Positions 33,412 to 41,900 of a DNA stretch of 57,240 bases are shown here, one piece after another. The stretch is from Oscillospiraceae bacterium (GTDB lineage Bacteria > Bacillota > Clostridia > Oscillospirales > Acutalibacteraceae), in the NCBI GenBank assembly GCA_015066445.1, contig SVOK01000010.1:1-57240 (forward strand), given 5' to 3'. The position numbers and the translations under genes are program-made. The notes under the pieces were generated by a model. The model searched no databases and was not told the DNA's origin. It saw only the letters and a list, made by a program, of their open reading frames with translations. Every line of letters starts with the position of its first letter. Positions within the stretch are counted from its first letter, which is position 1.

Positions 33412-34770
33412 ATGAATATAATTGTAGTGGGCGGGGGAAAGATTGGATTAACAATTCTTGCTAATCTCGTAAGAGAAGAGCATAATGTTGTTATAATCGA
33501 TAATAATCCTGAAAAGATAAATGAAATAGTAAATGTATATGATGTTATGGGTGTTTGCGGCAATGGCTGTGACTGTGAGGTTTTAGAGGAAGCAGGTGTT
33601 TTTAAAACCGAGCTTGTTATTGCTACAACCGATTCTGATGAGCTTAATATGCTTTGTTGTTTTTTGGCAAAGCGTATGGGAGCACAGTATACTGTATCGA
33701 GAATAAGAAACCCCGAATATAACGATAACAGCTTGAGTTTTATGCGCAAAGAGCTGGATATTTCTATGGCGATAAACCCTGAGCTTCTGGCGGCTAATGA
33801 GCTGTTCCATATGTTGAAGCTTCCGTCTGCCGCCAAAATTGAAACCTTTTCGGTGCGAAATTTTGAAATGATAGAGTTAAAGCTCAGAGCAGATACTCCG
33901 CTTGACGGTATGCGCCTTATGGACTTGCGTTCAAAATATAATGCTAAGTTTCTTATCTTCGCTGTAGGACGAGGAGATGAGGCTTATATACCTGATGGTA
34001 ACTTTGTTCTTAAGAGCGGGGATAAAATTGGACTTACAGCAGCTCCTGCTGAAATTGCAAAGTTGCTTAGAGAAATGGGACTTTTGCGTAAGCAGGCTAA
34101 GAATATTATGATATTGGGCGGTAGCAGAACTGCTTATTATCTTGCAAAAAGACTGACGCAAATCGGAAACTCGGTTACTGTTATTGAGAGAGATAAAAGG
34201 CTTTGTGAGGAGCTTAGCGAAGCCTTGCCTAAGGCGGTTGTAATCAACGGTGACGGTGCTAAGCAGGAGCTTCTTTTGGAGGAGGGTCTTCATACTGTTG
34301 ATGCCTTTGTGGCACTTACAGGTATTGATGAAGAAAACATTTTGCTTTCTTCCTTTGCGGAGTCACAGAATGTGCCGAAGGTTATTGCAAAGGTTAACCG
34401 TGATGAACTGATACCACTATCCGAGCATTGGGGACTTGAATGTATTGTGTCACCCAAAAAGCTTATATCCGACAAGCTTGTTCAGTATGCACGCGCTCTT
34501 GAAAATTCGGCAGGAAGCAGCGTTGAAACTCTTTACAAGATTATGGACGATAAGGTTGAAGTATTGGAATTTAAAGTAAAATCTGATTTCCCACAGCTTC
34601 AAATTCCCTTTAAAAAGCTTGAAACCAAGAAAAATACACTTATCGCAGGAATAGTAAGAGACAGAAAAATAATAATTCCTTCAGGTGATGATTATCTGCT
34701 GTCTAGTGATAAGGTAGTAGTGGTTGCGGCTAATCAAAGAATAAGTAGGCTTTCCGATATTTTGAGTTAG
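33412..34770 (+). CDS. trkA: Trk potassium uptake regulator TrkA
   Basis: This 452-residue cytoplasmic subunit gates the TrkH channel. It is a tandem of two RCK units: the first Rossmann GGGKIGLTILANL at residues 7-19 with a TrkA_C domain near 135-215, and the second GGSRTAYYLAKRL near 236 with TrkA_C to the end. The first nucleotide-binding loop keeps the GxGxxG-like pattern (GGGKIG); the second (GGSRTA) is degenerate, as in many TrkA proteins. It is followed by trkH 10 bp downstream. Confidence 0.94.
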   Translation: MNIIVVGGGKIGLTILANLVREEHNVVIIDNNPEKINEIVNVYDVMGVCGNGCDCEVLEEAGVFKTELVIATTDSDELNMLCCFLAKRMGAQYTVSRIRNPEYNDNSLSFMRKELDISMAINPELLAANELFHMLKLPSAAKIETFSVRNFEMIELKLRADTPLDGMRLMDLRSKYNAKFLIFAVGRGDEAYIPDGNFVLKSGDKIGLTAAPAEIAKLLREMGLLRKQAKNIMILGGSRTAYYLAKRLTQIGNSVTVIERDKRLCEELSEALPKAVVINGDGAKQELLLEEGLHTVDAFVALTGIDEENILLSSFAESQNVPKVIAKVNRDELIPLSEHWGLECIVSPKKLISDKLVQYARALENSAGSSVETLYKIMDDKVEVLEFKVKSDFPQLQIPFKKLETKKNTLIAGIVRDRKIIIPSGDDYLLSSDKVVVVAANQRISRLSDILS

Positions 34771-34780
34771 AGTGAGTTTT

Positions 34781-36238
34781 ATGAACATAAAAATGATTAT
34801 ATATATGTTAGGGCGAATTTCTTTTTTAGAAGCAATTCTTTTAGTGCTTCCGTTAAGCTGTGCCCTGATATATAAGGAAAATACCATATTAGCTTTTCTT
34901 ATAACTATAGGAATTGCGTTAGGTTTGGGTGCGGTTTGCTCATTGGTGGGCAGAACCAAGGATAAGGCAATCTTTGCAAGAGAGGGCTTTGTAATTGTAG
35001 CTTTGGCTTGGATACTTATGTCAGCTATAGGTGCATTACCGTTTTACATAAGCAGAGAAATACCACATTATTATGATGCTTTTTTTGAAACGGTAAGCGG
35101 TTTTACAACTACCGGCGCTTCAATACTTACTGATGTTGAGGCAATGTCAAAAGGTTTGCTTTTTTGGCGCAGCTTTTCGCACTGGATAGGCGGTATGGGA
35201 GTTTTAGTGCTTGTTATAGCGATAATTCCAACTGAAACGGGCAGAACTATCCATATAATGCGAGCAGAAATGCCGGGCCCTATTGTTGACAAGCTAGTGC
35301 CTAAGGTAAAAAGTACTGCGAAAATTCTTTATCTTATTTATATAGTGCTTACAGCCGTGCAGGTAATTTTGCTTGTAGTTGGCGGTATGCCGTTTTTTGA
35401 GAGCTTGATTCATACTTTCGGTACTGCAGGTACTGGTGGTTTTGGCGTGAAAGCAGATAGTATCGGTGGATATAGCCCGTATCTACAATGGGTAATAGCA
35501 ATATTTATGCTTATTTTTGGCATTAATTTTAACCTTTATTATCTTGTGCTTATTAAAAAAGTGAATTCGGCTTTAAAAAGCGAGGAGCTTTGGTGGTATA
35601 TATCTATAGTTGTTGTATCGGCAGGAATAATAACGGCAAATATTTATCCGATATATAAGGGCTTTGGAGAATCTGTCCGCCACGCTGTGTTCCAAGTGGC
35701 GACAATTATAAGTACCACAGGATTTGCTACGGTCGATTTTAATTTATGGCCAACACTTTCTAAAACTATATTATTCGTACTTATGTTTATAGGCGCTTGT
35801 GCAGGAGCTACTGCAGGCGGACTTAAAATCTCGAGAGTGGTTGTGCTGTTTAAAACCATAAGAGCAAATTTGAGGCATATGCTTCACCCACGTTCGGTAG
35901 ATTCTATTAGCTTTGAGGGTAAAAGGCTTGATAAAGAAACCTGCAATAACGTTACAAGCTATTTCGCTATTTATTTTATAAGCTTTACTATTATGTTTTT
36001 GCTTATAAGTTTTGAGAAATTTGATTTAGAAACCAATATATCAGCAGTTGCGGCCTGCTTTAATAATATTGGACCCGGTTTAGCAGGTGTAGGTCCTGCA
36101 AGTAATTATTCTGCATATTCTCCGTTTTCTAAAATGGTTTTGTCCTATGCTATGCTTTTGGGCAGACTTGAAATATTACCTATGATATTGCTTTTTTCAC
36201 CATCGGTATGGCTCAGAAGAAAGGCGAAAAAGAAATAA
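34781..36238 (+). CDS. trkH: TrkH/KtrB family potassium channel subunit
   Basis: The protein has 485 residues from the ATG at 34781 (AGTGAG just upstream; a GTG at 34772 is possible). Four pore-loop repeats with filter-type glycines are visible: SGFTTTGAS near 108, FGTAGTGGFGV near 215, ISTTGFATVD near 322 and CFNNIGPGLAGVGP near 430, between about ten membrane helices. Forms a K+ uptake system with TrkA. Confidence 0.94.
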   Translation: MNIKMIIYMLGRISFLEAILLVLPLSCALIYKENTILAFLITIGIALGLGAVCSLVGRTKDKAIFAREGFVIVALAWILMSAIGALPFYISREIPHYYDAFFETVSGFTTTGASILTDVEAMSKGLLFWRSFSHWIGGMGVLVLVIAIIPTETGRTIHIMRAEMPGPIVDKLVPKVKSTAKILYLIYIVLTAVQVILLVVGGMPFFESLIHTFGTAGTGGFGVKADSIGGYSPYLQWVIAIFMLIFGINFNLYYLVLIKKVNSALKSEELWWYISIVVVSAGIITANIYPIYKGFGESVRHAVFQVATIISTTGFATVDFNLWPTLSKTILFVLMFIGACAGATAGGLKISRVVVLFKTIRANLRHMLHPRSVDSISFEGKRLDKETCNNVTSYFAIYFISFTIMFLLISFEKFDLETNISAVAACFNNIGPGLAGVGPASNYSAYSPFSKMVLSYAMLLGRLEILPMILLFSPSVWLRRKAKKK

Positions 36239-36247
36239 GGAGTTTTT

Positions 36248-36424
36248 ATGAAAAGTAACTGCGAAAACTGCGCTAATTACATTTATGACGATGAAAGCGA
36301 CAGTTATTATTGTGAAGCTCAGCTTGATGAGGACGAAATGGGCAGATTTTTAACAAGGCAAACAAGGGAATGTCCGTATTTCAATTTTTATGATGAGTAT
36401 AGCATCGTAAGAAAACAGAATTAG
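36248..36424 (+). CDS. DUF6472-like small cysteine protein
   Basis: This 58-residue frame has ATG at 36248 after AAGGAG and TAG at 36422-36424. It has CENCANYIYDDE at the start, a single Cys in YYCEAQLDEDEM, and RECPYF near residue 40: four cysteines likely forming a zinc site. It resembles small DUF6472 proteins of Clostridia (from memory). It lies 9 bp after trkH and 10 bp before plsC, so it is in the same operon. Confidence 0.75.
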   Translation: MKSNCENCANYIYDDESDSYYCEAQLDEDEMGRFLTRQTRECPYFNFYDEYSIVRKQN

Positions 36425-36434
36425 AGGTGGCAAA

Positions 36435-37274
36435 GTGAAAAGTAAATATATGTATTACATTTATCTTTTGCTAAGCGTTGGTTTAACGCTTGTTTTAAAT
36501 AACTTTTACGATATATTCAAAGAGGCGTATTCTTGGTGGTTGGTGCCACTTCTTATTGCGGGCTTTTTCTTAGGGTTTATTATTTTGCAATTACTCTTAT
36601 TTTTCGGAATGATTATTTTCACAAATCTTAATAAACCTACCGATAAAAGCGAGAATTTTTTCCGTTTCCTACTTAAAATTTCGCTACCGGTAATTGTAAC
36701 TGCGGCAATGGTGAGGATAAAAACACAGGGTCTTGAAAAGGAATTGCCCGAAAATACAAGAATGCTTTTTGTGTGTAATCATCAGCATGATTTTGACCCC
36801 GTTATTATATTCAGGGTTTTTTCTAATGTTAAGATAGGCTTTATCGGTAAGAAAGAAATTTATGAAACAAGACCGATAATCGCCAGAGCAATGCATAGGC
36901 TTAATTCCTTGCCTATTGACCGTGAGAACGACCGTGAAGCCGCTAAAACCATTATAAATGCGATTAAGATTATAAAGGAAGATAAGGCTTCAATGGCACT
37001 TTTCCCCGAGGGCTATGTAAGTAAAAGCTGTGAGTTATTGCCATTCAGAAACGGCTCTTTGAAAATAGCACTTAAATCAAAAGCGCCGGTTGTGGTTTGT
37101 GCTATTAATAACACAAGGGCATTGCCCAAAAGAATTTTCCGCCGTGTGACAACGGTAGAACTGAGACTTCTTGATATAATTTATCCCGAACAGTATGAGG
37201 GAATGAATACTCAGGAATTGGGCGATATTATACATAAGGAAATGGAAGAAGCGTTAGCTGATATGCGTAAATAA
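36435..37274 (+). CDS. plsC: 1-acyl-sn-glycerol-3-phosphate acyltransferase-like protein
   Basis: The 279-residue protein uses a GTG start preceded by GAGGTGG. Two N-terminal membrane helices (about 5-20 and 33-62) precede the acyltransferase domain with the catalytic HxxxxD in NHQHDFDP (about 113-120), IGKKEIYETRP, and the glycerol-phosphate-binding FPEGYVSK (about 195-202). The family makes phosphatidic acid from lysophosphatidic acid. The third gene downstream of trkH. Confidence 0.88.
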   Translation: MKSKYMYYIYLLLSVGLTLVLNNFYDIFKEAYSWWLVPLLIAGFFLGFIILQLLLFFGMIIFTNLNKPTDKSENFFRFLLKISLPVIVTAAMVRIKTQGLEKELPENTRMLFVCNHQHDFDPVIIFRVFSNVKIGFIGKKEIYETRPIIARAMHRLNSLPIDRENDREAAKTIINAIKIIKEDKASMALFPEGYVSKSCELLPFRNGSLKIALKSKAPVVVCAINNTRALPKRIFRRVTTVELRLLDIIYPEQYEGMNTQELGDIIHKEMEEALADMRK

Positions 37275-37280
37275 TAAAAG

Positions 37281-37315
37281 CGGAGACTCTCTTAAAAAAG
37301 AAGTCTCCGTTTTTG
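37281..37315 (+). terminator. Intrinsic terminator after plsC
   Basis: CGGAGACT (37281-37288) and AGTCTCCG (37302-37309) followed by TTTTT. Confidence 0.85.
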
Positions 37316-37373
37316 TGTTTATTTGATGATATTTTATAAGTTGATTTAAGAAAATTTAATGTAAATAGGTGAT

Positions 37374-37558
37374 ACCCGCAGCAAATTTGCTGTCAATTAA
37401 CTGTCGGGGTAGAATGTAAAGCTGTGTACGATGTGGTGGCGAGCTTTTCAAATCAGTTCTTTTGAAAATGTCCTGTTTAAATTATAATCACCCGCAGCAA
37501 ATTTGCTGTCAATTAACTGTCGGGGTAGAATGTAAAGCTGCGTACAATGTGGTGGCGA
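37374..37558. repeat. Two direct copies of a 69-bp structured repeat next to rnpB
   Basis: Copies at 37374-37442 and 37490-37558 differ at only two positions and are 116 bp apart. Each contains the 14-bp palindrome CAGCAAATTTGCTG and can fold further through ACCCGCAG with CTGTCGGGGT. No coding frame. They lie between plsC and the 3' end of rnpB; the second copy ends about 10 bp from it. Probably a dispersed intergenic repeat family. Confidence 0.75.
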
Positions 37559-37568
37559 ACTAAAAAAA

Positions 37569-37934
37569 GAGTCGGTCGGTAAGCCGAGTTCTGTCGTGGA
37601 CGGTTATCTATCTCGATGTGGGATTGCTCCCGCACTCAAGCCGCTTTTCGTAGCACATCGGGCAAATGTATAGCTACAGTCAGCGTTGCTCCAAATAGGG
37701 TTTACAGGGTCTTGACGTTCCCGTAAGACCGGTGAGCTCTTACCTCGCCTTTCCACCCTTACCGCACAGGCGGCGCAAAGCGCACTCTAAAGTAAACTTC
37801 AGCTGTACGGCGGTATATCTCTGTTGCACTTTCCCTAAGGTCACCCTCGGCGGCCGTTAGCCGCTATTCTGCCCTGTGGGGCTCGGACTTTCCTCAGATA
37901 ACTTATGTTATCCGCAACCGTCTGACCGACTCTT
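37569..37934 (-). ncRNA. rnpB: RNase P RNA
   Basis: On the minus strand, the RNA starts GAGTCGGTCAGACGG and ends CCGACCGACTC (helix P1). Conserved cores are visible: GAGGAAAGTCCGAGC near the 5' end, ACAGGGCAG, GGGTGACCTTAGGGAAAGTG, GGGTGGAAAGGCG, GTAAGAGCTCACCGG and the final ACAGAACTCGGCTTAC. This ribozyme matures tRNA 5' ends with RnpA (46040). P1 followed by a T-run acts as terminator. Confidence 0.97.
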
Positions 37935-37940
37935 TAGCTT

Positions 37941-37969
37941 ATTATATATTAATTTATGCTGTGTGTCAA
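37941..37969 (-). promoter_or_regulatory. Promoter of rnpB
   Basis: On the minus strand, perfect TTGACA (37964-37969), 17-bp spacer and perfect TATAAT (37941-37946), ending 7 bp before the RNA. Confidence 0.92.
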
Positions 37970-38018
37970 AAGAAAATTTGCGGAATAATATGTAATGTCG
38001 GCCAAAGGAGGGCATTAT

Positions 38019-39101
38019 ATGGAAAATAATGATTTAAAATATTTTTTAGCCGCAAATTCCTGTCAGGGGTTTGTTTCCAGTTTTAATAATTGTTATGATG
38101 CTGAAAGAGGTTGGAAAGCCTACATAATTAAGGGCGGCCCCGGAACGGGTAAATCCTCTTTTATGAAAGTTATTGCGAAGAGGGCTTTAGAAAAGGGGAT
38201 AAAAACTGAAATATTTCCTTGCAGCAGCGACCCTGATTCTTTGGATGCTGTAATTTTTTCGAATGAAAAAATTGTTATAATGGACGGTACTTCTCCGCAT
38301 ACGGTAGACCCTTTGTATCCTGGGGTTTGCGAGCAAATACTAAATTTTGGAGAATTCTGGGATAAGGAAAAGTTTGTGGGCAAGGAAAGAGATGTAATAG
38401 CTATAACCAAGAAAAACAAGTCGCTTCATAAAAGAGTTTCTCGCTATTTGCAGGCGGCAGGTGAGTTTTTAACCGATAACTTTAAAATAGCGGAAGCCTG
38501 TACAGATAAAGAGAGGGCGGTTGGTTTTGCAAAAAAGCTTTGTAAAAAGTATATTAATAGGAAGAAAAAAGGTAATAACGCAAAGGAATGGGTACGGTTT
38601 TTAAGCGGAATCACTCCTAAGGGCGTGGTATCATATCCTGATACGGTTTTAAAAGAATGTAAAAAGACGGTGATTATATCTGATGAATATGGCAGCGTAA
38701 CAGATGTAATTATGAAATATATAAGGGATTATTCGCTGGGCTGTGGGTATGAGGTTTTAACAATAAAAAATGCTTTTCTGCCTGAAAGCCTTACAGACGG
38801 TGTGATTTTGCCCGAGCTCTCATTGGCTTTTATAAGGGAATACGATCATTTCACCCTTAAAACTGAGGAACGGCGTATCCACGCAAGAAGGTTTGTTTAT
38901 GCAGGTCTTATGGCAAAAAGTCGTAAAAGGCTGAAATTCAATAAAAAAACTGCCGAAAAATTGCTTTTATCTGCTTCGGAATGTCTAAAAGAGACAAAGA
39001 CTGCTCACGATGAGCTTGAAAAACTGTATATTTCTGCAATGGACTTTAATGCGTTAAGCCGCTTTGCTGAAAAAATCGCAAATGATATTACTGATATATA
39101 A
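38019..39101 (+). CDS. PRK06851-type P-loop ATPase of unknown function
   Basis: The protein has 360 residues from the ATG at 38019 (AAAGGAGG seven bases upstream). A clear Walker A, KGGPGTGKSSFMKV, lies near residues 37-50 and a hydrophobic acidic strand VIMDGTSPHTVDP near 87-99. Members of this family often have a second nucleotide-binding-like half; here the C-terminal half (about 200-360) shows no obvious second P-loop. Function unknown. Divergent from rnpB and convergent with the cyclophilin gene. Confidence 0.75.
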   Translation: MENNDLKYFLAANSCQGFVSSFNNCYDAERGWKAYIIKGGPGTGKSSFMKVIAKRALEKGIKTEIFPCSSDPDSLDAVIFSNEKIVIMDGTSPHTVDPLYPGVCEQILNFGEFWDKEKFVGKERDVIAITKKNKSLHKRVSRYLQAAGEFLTDNFKIAEACTDKERAVGFAKKLCKKYINRKKKGNNAKEWVRFLSGITPKGVVSYPDTVLKECKKTVIISDEYGSVTDVIMKYIRDYSLGCGYEVLTIKNAFLPESLTDGVILPELSLAFIREYDHFTLKTEERRIHARRFVYAGLMAKSRKRLKFNKKTAEKLLLSASECLKETKTAHDELEKLYISAMDFNALSRFAEKIANDITDI

Positions 39102-39142
39102 AAAAGGACTGCTTCACTGATTTTAGCGAAGCAGTCTTTTTA
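39101..39142. terminator. Bidirectional intrinsic terminator
   Basis: GACTGCTTC (39107-39115) and GAAGCAGTC (39128-39136) with A-run before and T-run after, between convergent genes. Confidence 0.88.
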
Positions 39143-39154
39143 GCTTTGTGCTTG

Positions 39155-39760
39155 TTAATCTATAATGGTTATGGATTTTATAACAGGCTGATTTTCCTTG
39201 GGTACTGTACCGTTGCTGTCGATAACTACAGCCTCGGAGGCTATTTTATCCACAACGGTCATACCCTCGGTCACTTTGCCGAATGCGGCATAATCACCGT
39301 CAAGATGAGTGGCAGTTCTGTGCATGATAAAGAACTGGGAGGAGGCGCTGTCAGGGTCCTCGGCTCTTGCCATTGAAATAACTCCACGCTCGTGCTTTAT
39401 GTTATTTTCATAGCCGTTGGACTCAAATTCACCTATGATTTCATTTTCGCTTCCACCTGTACCGTCAGCTTTAGGGTCACCGCCCTGAATCATAAAGCCC
39501 GATATTATGCGGTGAAAGGTAAGCCCGTCATAAAAACCGTCTTTTGCAAGCTCGACAAAGTTTTTAACAGTTATGGGTGCGGTGTCACCGTCTAATTCAA
39601 GATGGATTTCGCCGTAATTTTCTACTGTTATAACAGCATGATGTATGCCGTAAGGTTCTGCTTTTTTTACATTCTCGTTATCGGCATTAGCATTTTGACA
39701 GCCGCTTATGGTGAATATTAAAAGAATTGAAGCTAATATGCAAAGAATTTTATTTTTCAT
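39155..39760 (-). CDS. Cyclophilin-type peptidyl-prolyl isomerase, lipoprotein
   Basis: This 201-residue protein has a lipoprotein signal peptide with lipobox TISGC (Cys about 21), so it is anchored outside the membrane. The cyclophilin fold shows FHRIISGFMIQGGDP (catalytic Arg about residue 84), SQFFIMH and AAFGKVTEGMTVVD. It speeds proline isomerisation of secreted proteins. Its start overlaps the end of the upstream PBP gene by 11 bp, so the two are co-transcribed. Confidence 0.93.
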   Translation of the reverse strand: MKNKILCILASILLIFTISGCQNANADNENVKKAEPYGIHHAVITVENYGEIHLELDGDTAPITVKNFVELAKDGFYDGLTFHRIISGFMIQGGDPKADGTGGSENEIIGEFESNGYENNIKHERGVISMARAEDPDSASSQFFIMHRTATHLDGDYAAFGKVTEGMTVVDKIASEAVVIDSNGTVPKENQPVIKSITIID

Positions 39761-41093
39761 GGGTGTTTTTCTCCTTTTTACCGTAGGGAATATATTTTAC
39801 TTTACGTTTTTTTAGTCTTGAAATATTAAGCTTTATACAAAGAATTATAAAGATTAATACAGCTATAACAGCTAATGCAATAATCAGCTTCATATAAATT
39901 GAAGTGAATATTGATTTCACATATTTTACAATTACTAAAATTCCACTTTGCTCAACATCGTCGCCCGCAACCAAATCAACAGTGCCGATAACTTTTTCAG
40001 CATATATTATTTCGGCAGTTCCTAATACATCACCTTTTTTGATTGGAGCTTCGGTGCTTTCGGAGTTCAGGTGGGGTTTAATAACTATTGTTGAATCATC
40101 AGCCTCGTTAGGTAATACAGATACAAACGGCTTTTTAAAGTGCAGTGGCACAAAATCGGTTTCGAGTGATAATTCAACGGGCATTTCGCAAACAGGCTCT
40201 GTAGAGCTTGCAATCTCTTTGAACGAGAAATTGTTGAAAGCCCAATTATAAAGATCGATGCTTTCACTGAAATGCTTTTTTTCTTTAGGTGGACAGCCCA
40301 TAACAATGCACATATAGTTATAGTTGTTATAGGAAGCGGTGGAAACAAGGCATCTGCCGGCTTCGTCGGTAAATCCTGTTTTAATGCCTTTGGCTCTGCC
40401 TCGGTAATAGTAATTTGTGTTTGGGTCTTGCAATGCATTTGTTGTTACAAGTGTGCGTTCACCACGCATATTTGTGGCAGGCATAGTATATCTCGGGGTT
40501 TCGCAAACAGTTTTAAAAGTCTCGTTTTGAAGAGCGTATTTAGAGAGTGTGTAAATATCACGGACAGTGGTGTAATTTGTTTCGTGGTGAAGACCTACGG
40601 GATTTTCGTAGTGAGTTCCGCTAAGTCCTAACTCGGCGGCTTTGCTGTTCATCATAGCAACAAAGTTTTCAACAGTTCCGCCGTAGTATTCAGCGGCTAA
40701 ATAGGTGCAGTCACCATAGGACGACATAAGCACCAAGTACACAAGGTCTAGCTGGGTAAATTCTTCACCCTCTTTAATATAGGAAACTGAGCTTCCTGTA
40801 CCAAGTACCAAATCAAGTGCAGATTCGGTCATTGCTATTTTACCCTCGGGGTCATACTTATCGCTTTCAAGCATAAGTATGGTTGTCATAATTTTGGTTA
40901 TAGAAGCAGGGTAGACCTTCATATCAATATTGTTTTCATAAAGTATTTCTTCGGTGTCAAGAGAAATGAGCATACCTGCTTTTTCGTACTTTTCAACACC
41001 CGTTACCTCATAGGCAGAGGCATTTATGGGGGTGAAAATGCAGATTATTGTCAAAAAAAATGCAAAAAATATGGAAAAAATCTTTTTAGGCAT
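39750..41093 (-). CDS. D-alanyl-D-alanine carboxypeptidase-like PBP with altered SxN motif
   Basis: This 447-residue penicillin-binding protein of the S11/PBP5 family has an N-terminal signal peptide (1-28) and a C-terminal membrane segment (about 400-425) with a basic tail. The catalytic S-x-x-K is in YPASITKIM (about 61-69) and KTG is in IKTGFTDEAGR (about 240-250). The second motif, normally S-G-N, reads S-Y-G in LMSSYGDCTYLA, so its Asn is missing. Compare the intact SGN in the paralogue at 54710. It may have changed activity. It heads an operon with the cyclophilin. Confidence 0.85.
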   Translation of the reverse strand: MPKKIFSIFFAFFLTIICIFTPINASAYEVTGVEKYEKAGMLISLDTEEILYENNIDMKVYPASITKIMTTILMLESDKYDPEGKIAMTESALDLVLGTGSSVSYIKEGEEFTQLDLVYLVLMSSYGDCTYLAAEYYGGTVENFVAMMNSKAAELGLSGTHYENPVGLHHETNYTTVRDIYTLSKYALQNETFKTVCETPRYTMPATNMRGERTLVTTNALQDPNTNYYYRGRAKGIKTGFTDEAGRCLVSTASYNNYNYMCIVMGCPPKEKKHFSESIDLYNWAFNNFSFKEIASSTEPVCEMPVELSLETDFVPLHFKKPFVSVLPNEADDSTIVIKPHLNSESTEAPIKKGDVLGTAEIIYAEKVIGTVDLVAGDDVEQSGILVIVKYVKSIFTSIYMKLIIALAVIAVLIFIILCIKLNISRLKKRKVKYIPYGKKEKNTHEK

Positions 41094-41105
41094 AGAAATC
41101 TCCTT

Positions 41106-41136
41106 AAAAGTGTGGTATTATGTATTAAACACTTTT
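41106..41136. promoter_or_regulatory. Inverted repeat upstream of the PBP gene
   Basis: AAAAGTGT (41106-41113) and ACACTTTT (41129-41136) frame 15 bp just before the PBP ribosome binding site; possible operator or leader hairpin. Confidence 0.3.
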
Positions 41137-41207
41137 AATATTACCATAAAAGTTATTAAAATTAAAGTACAATTTTCGAAAAAAGATTAAAAAGTGAGGT
41201 GACAAAT

Positions 41208-41897
41208 GTGGTATACGTAACAGGCGATATGCACGGCTGCCTTGAAAGGCTCTATGATAAAGGTATAAGACGTCTCAAAAGCGGTGATGTGCTTATAGTT
41301 TGCGGTGATTTTGGATATATATGGGACGGCGGAAAAACCGAAAAGCAGGTTATTGATTATCTGAGTACAAGACGGTTTGTTACCGCATTTGTTGACGGCA
41401 CTCATGATAATATGGAAACTATAAATAAAGGCAGAGTTACATATTGGCACGGCGGTATGGTGCACAGAATAAAGGGAAATCTTATCCATCTTATGAGGGG
41501 GCAGATTTTTGATATTGAGGGCAACTCCTTTTTTACCTTTGGCGGAGGCGAAAGCTCGGATAAGGATATGCGTTTGCCGTTAGGTAAATGGTGGCGAGAG
41601 GAAGAGCCTACACCTTATGAAATGGCGGAGGGCGCTAAAAAGCTTGATGAGGCTGGCTGCAAGGTTGATTACATAATAACCCACGAGCCACCGTCGCTTG
41701 TAAAAAGCGCAATACTTCTTAGAAAGGGAAGTAATGACAGAGTAAATAAGCTTAACGGTTATCTTGAGGAAATCGGCCGTTCATGTGATTTTAAGCATTG
41801 GTATTTCGGTTCTCTGCATGAGGATAGGGTAATAACCCCTCGGCACACTTGTGTGTTTAAAAATACGATAGCTATTGAAAATAAAACTAAGGAGTAA
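41208..41897 (+). CDS. Calcineurin-like metallophosphoesterase
   Basis: The protein has 229 residues from the GTG at 41208, chosen because GAGGTGA lies five bases upstream. Metal-binding motifs are in order: GDMHGC (about 5-10), GDFGYIWDGG (about 34-43), DGTHDN (about 64-69, with H for the usual N), and late THEPPS and GSLHED. The enzyme class cleaves phosphoesters; substrate unknown. It is followed three bases later by manA, so they are translated from one message. Confidence 0.85.
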   Translation: MVYVTGDMHGCLERLYDKGIRRLKSGDVLIVCGDFGYIWDGGKTEKQVIDYLSTRRFVTAFVDGTHDNMETINKGRVTYWHGGMVHRIKGNLIHLMRGQIFDIEGNSFFTFGGGESSDKDMRLPLGKWWREEEPTPYEMAEGAKKLDEAGCKVDYIITHEPPSLVKSAILLRKGSNDRVNKLNGYLEEIGRSCDFKHWYFGSLHEDRVITPRHTCVFKNTIAIENKTKE

Positions 41898-41900
41898 ATT

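Noticed and set aside
37374-37558. CRISPR array from the repeated 69-bp units
   Set aside because: Only two copies, units too long, the intervening DNA is not spacer-like and no cas genes are present. No other CRISPR-like spacing was seen in the window.
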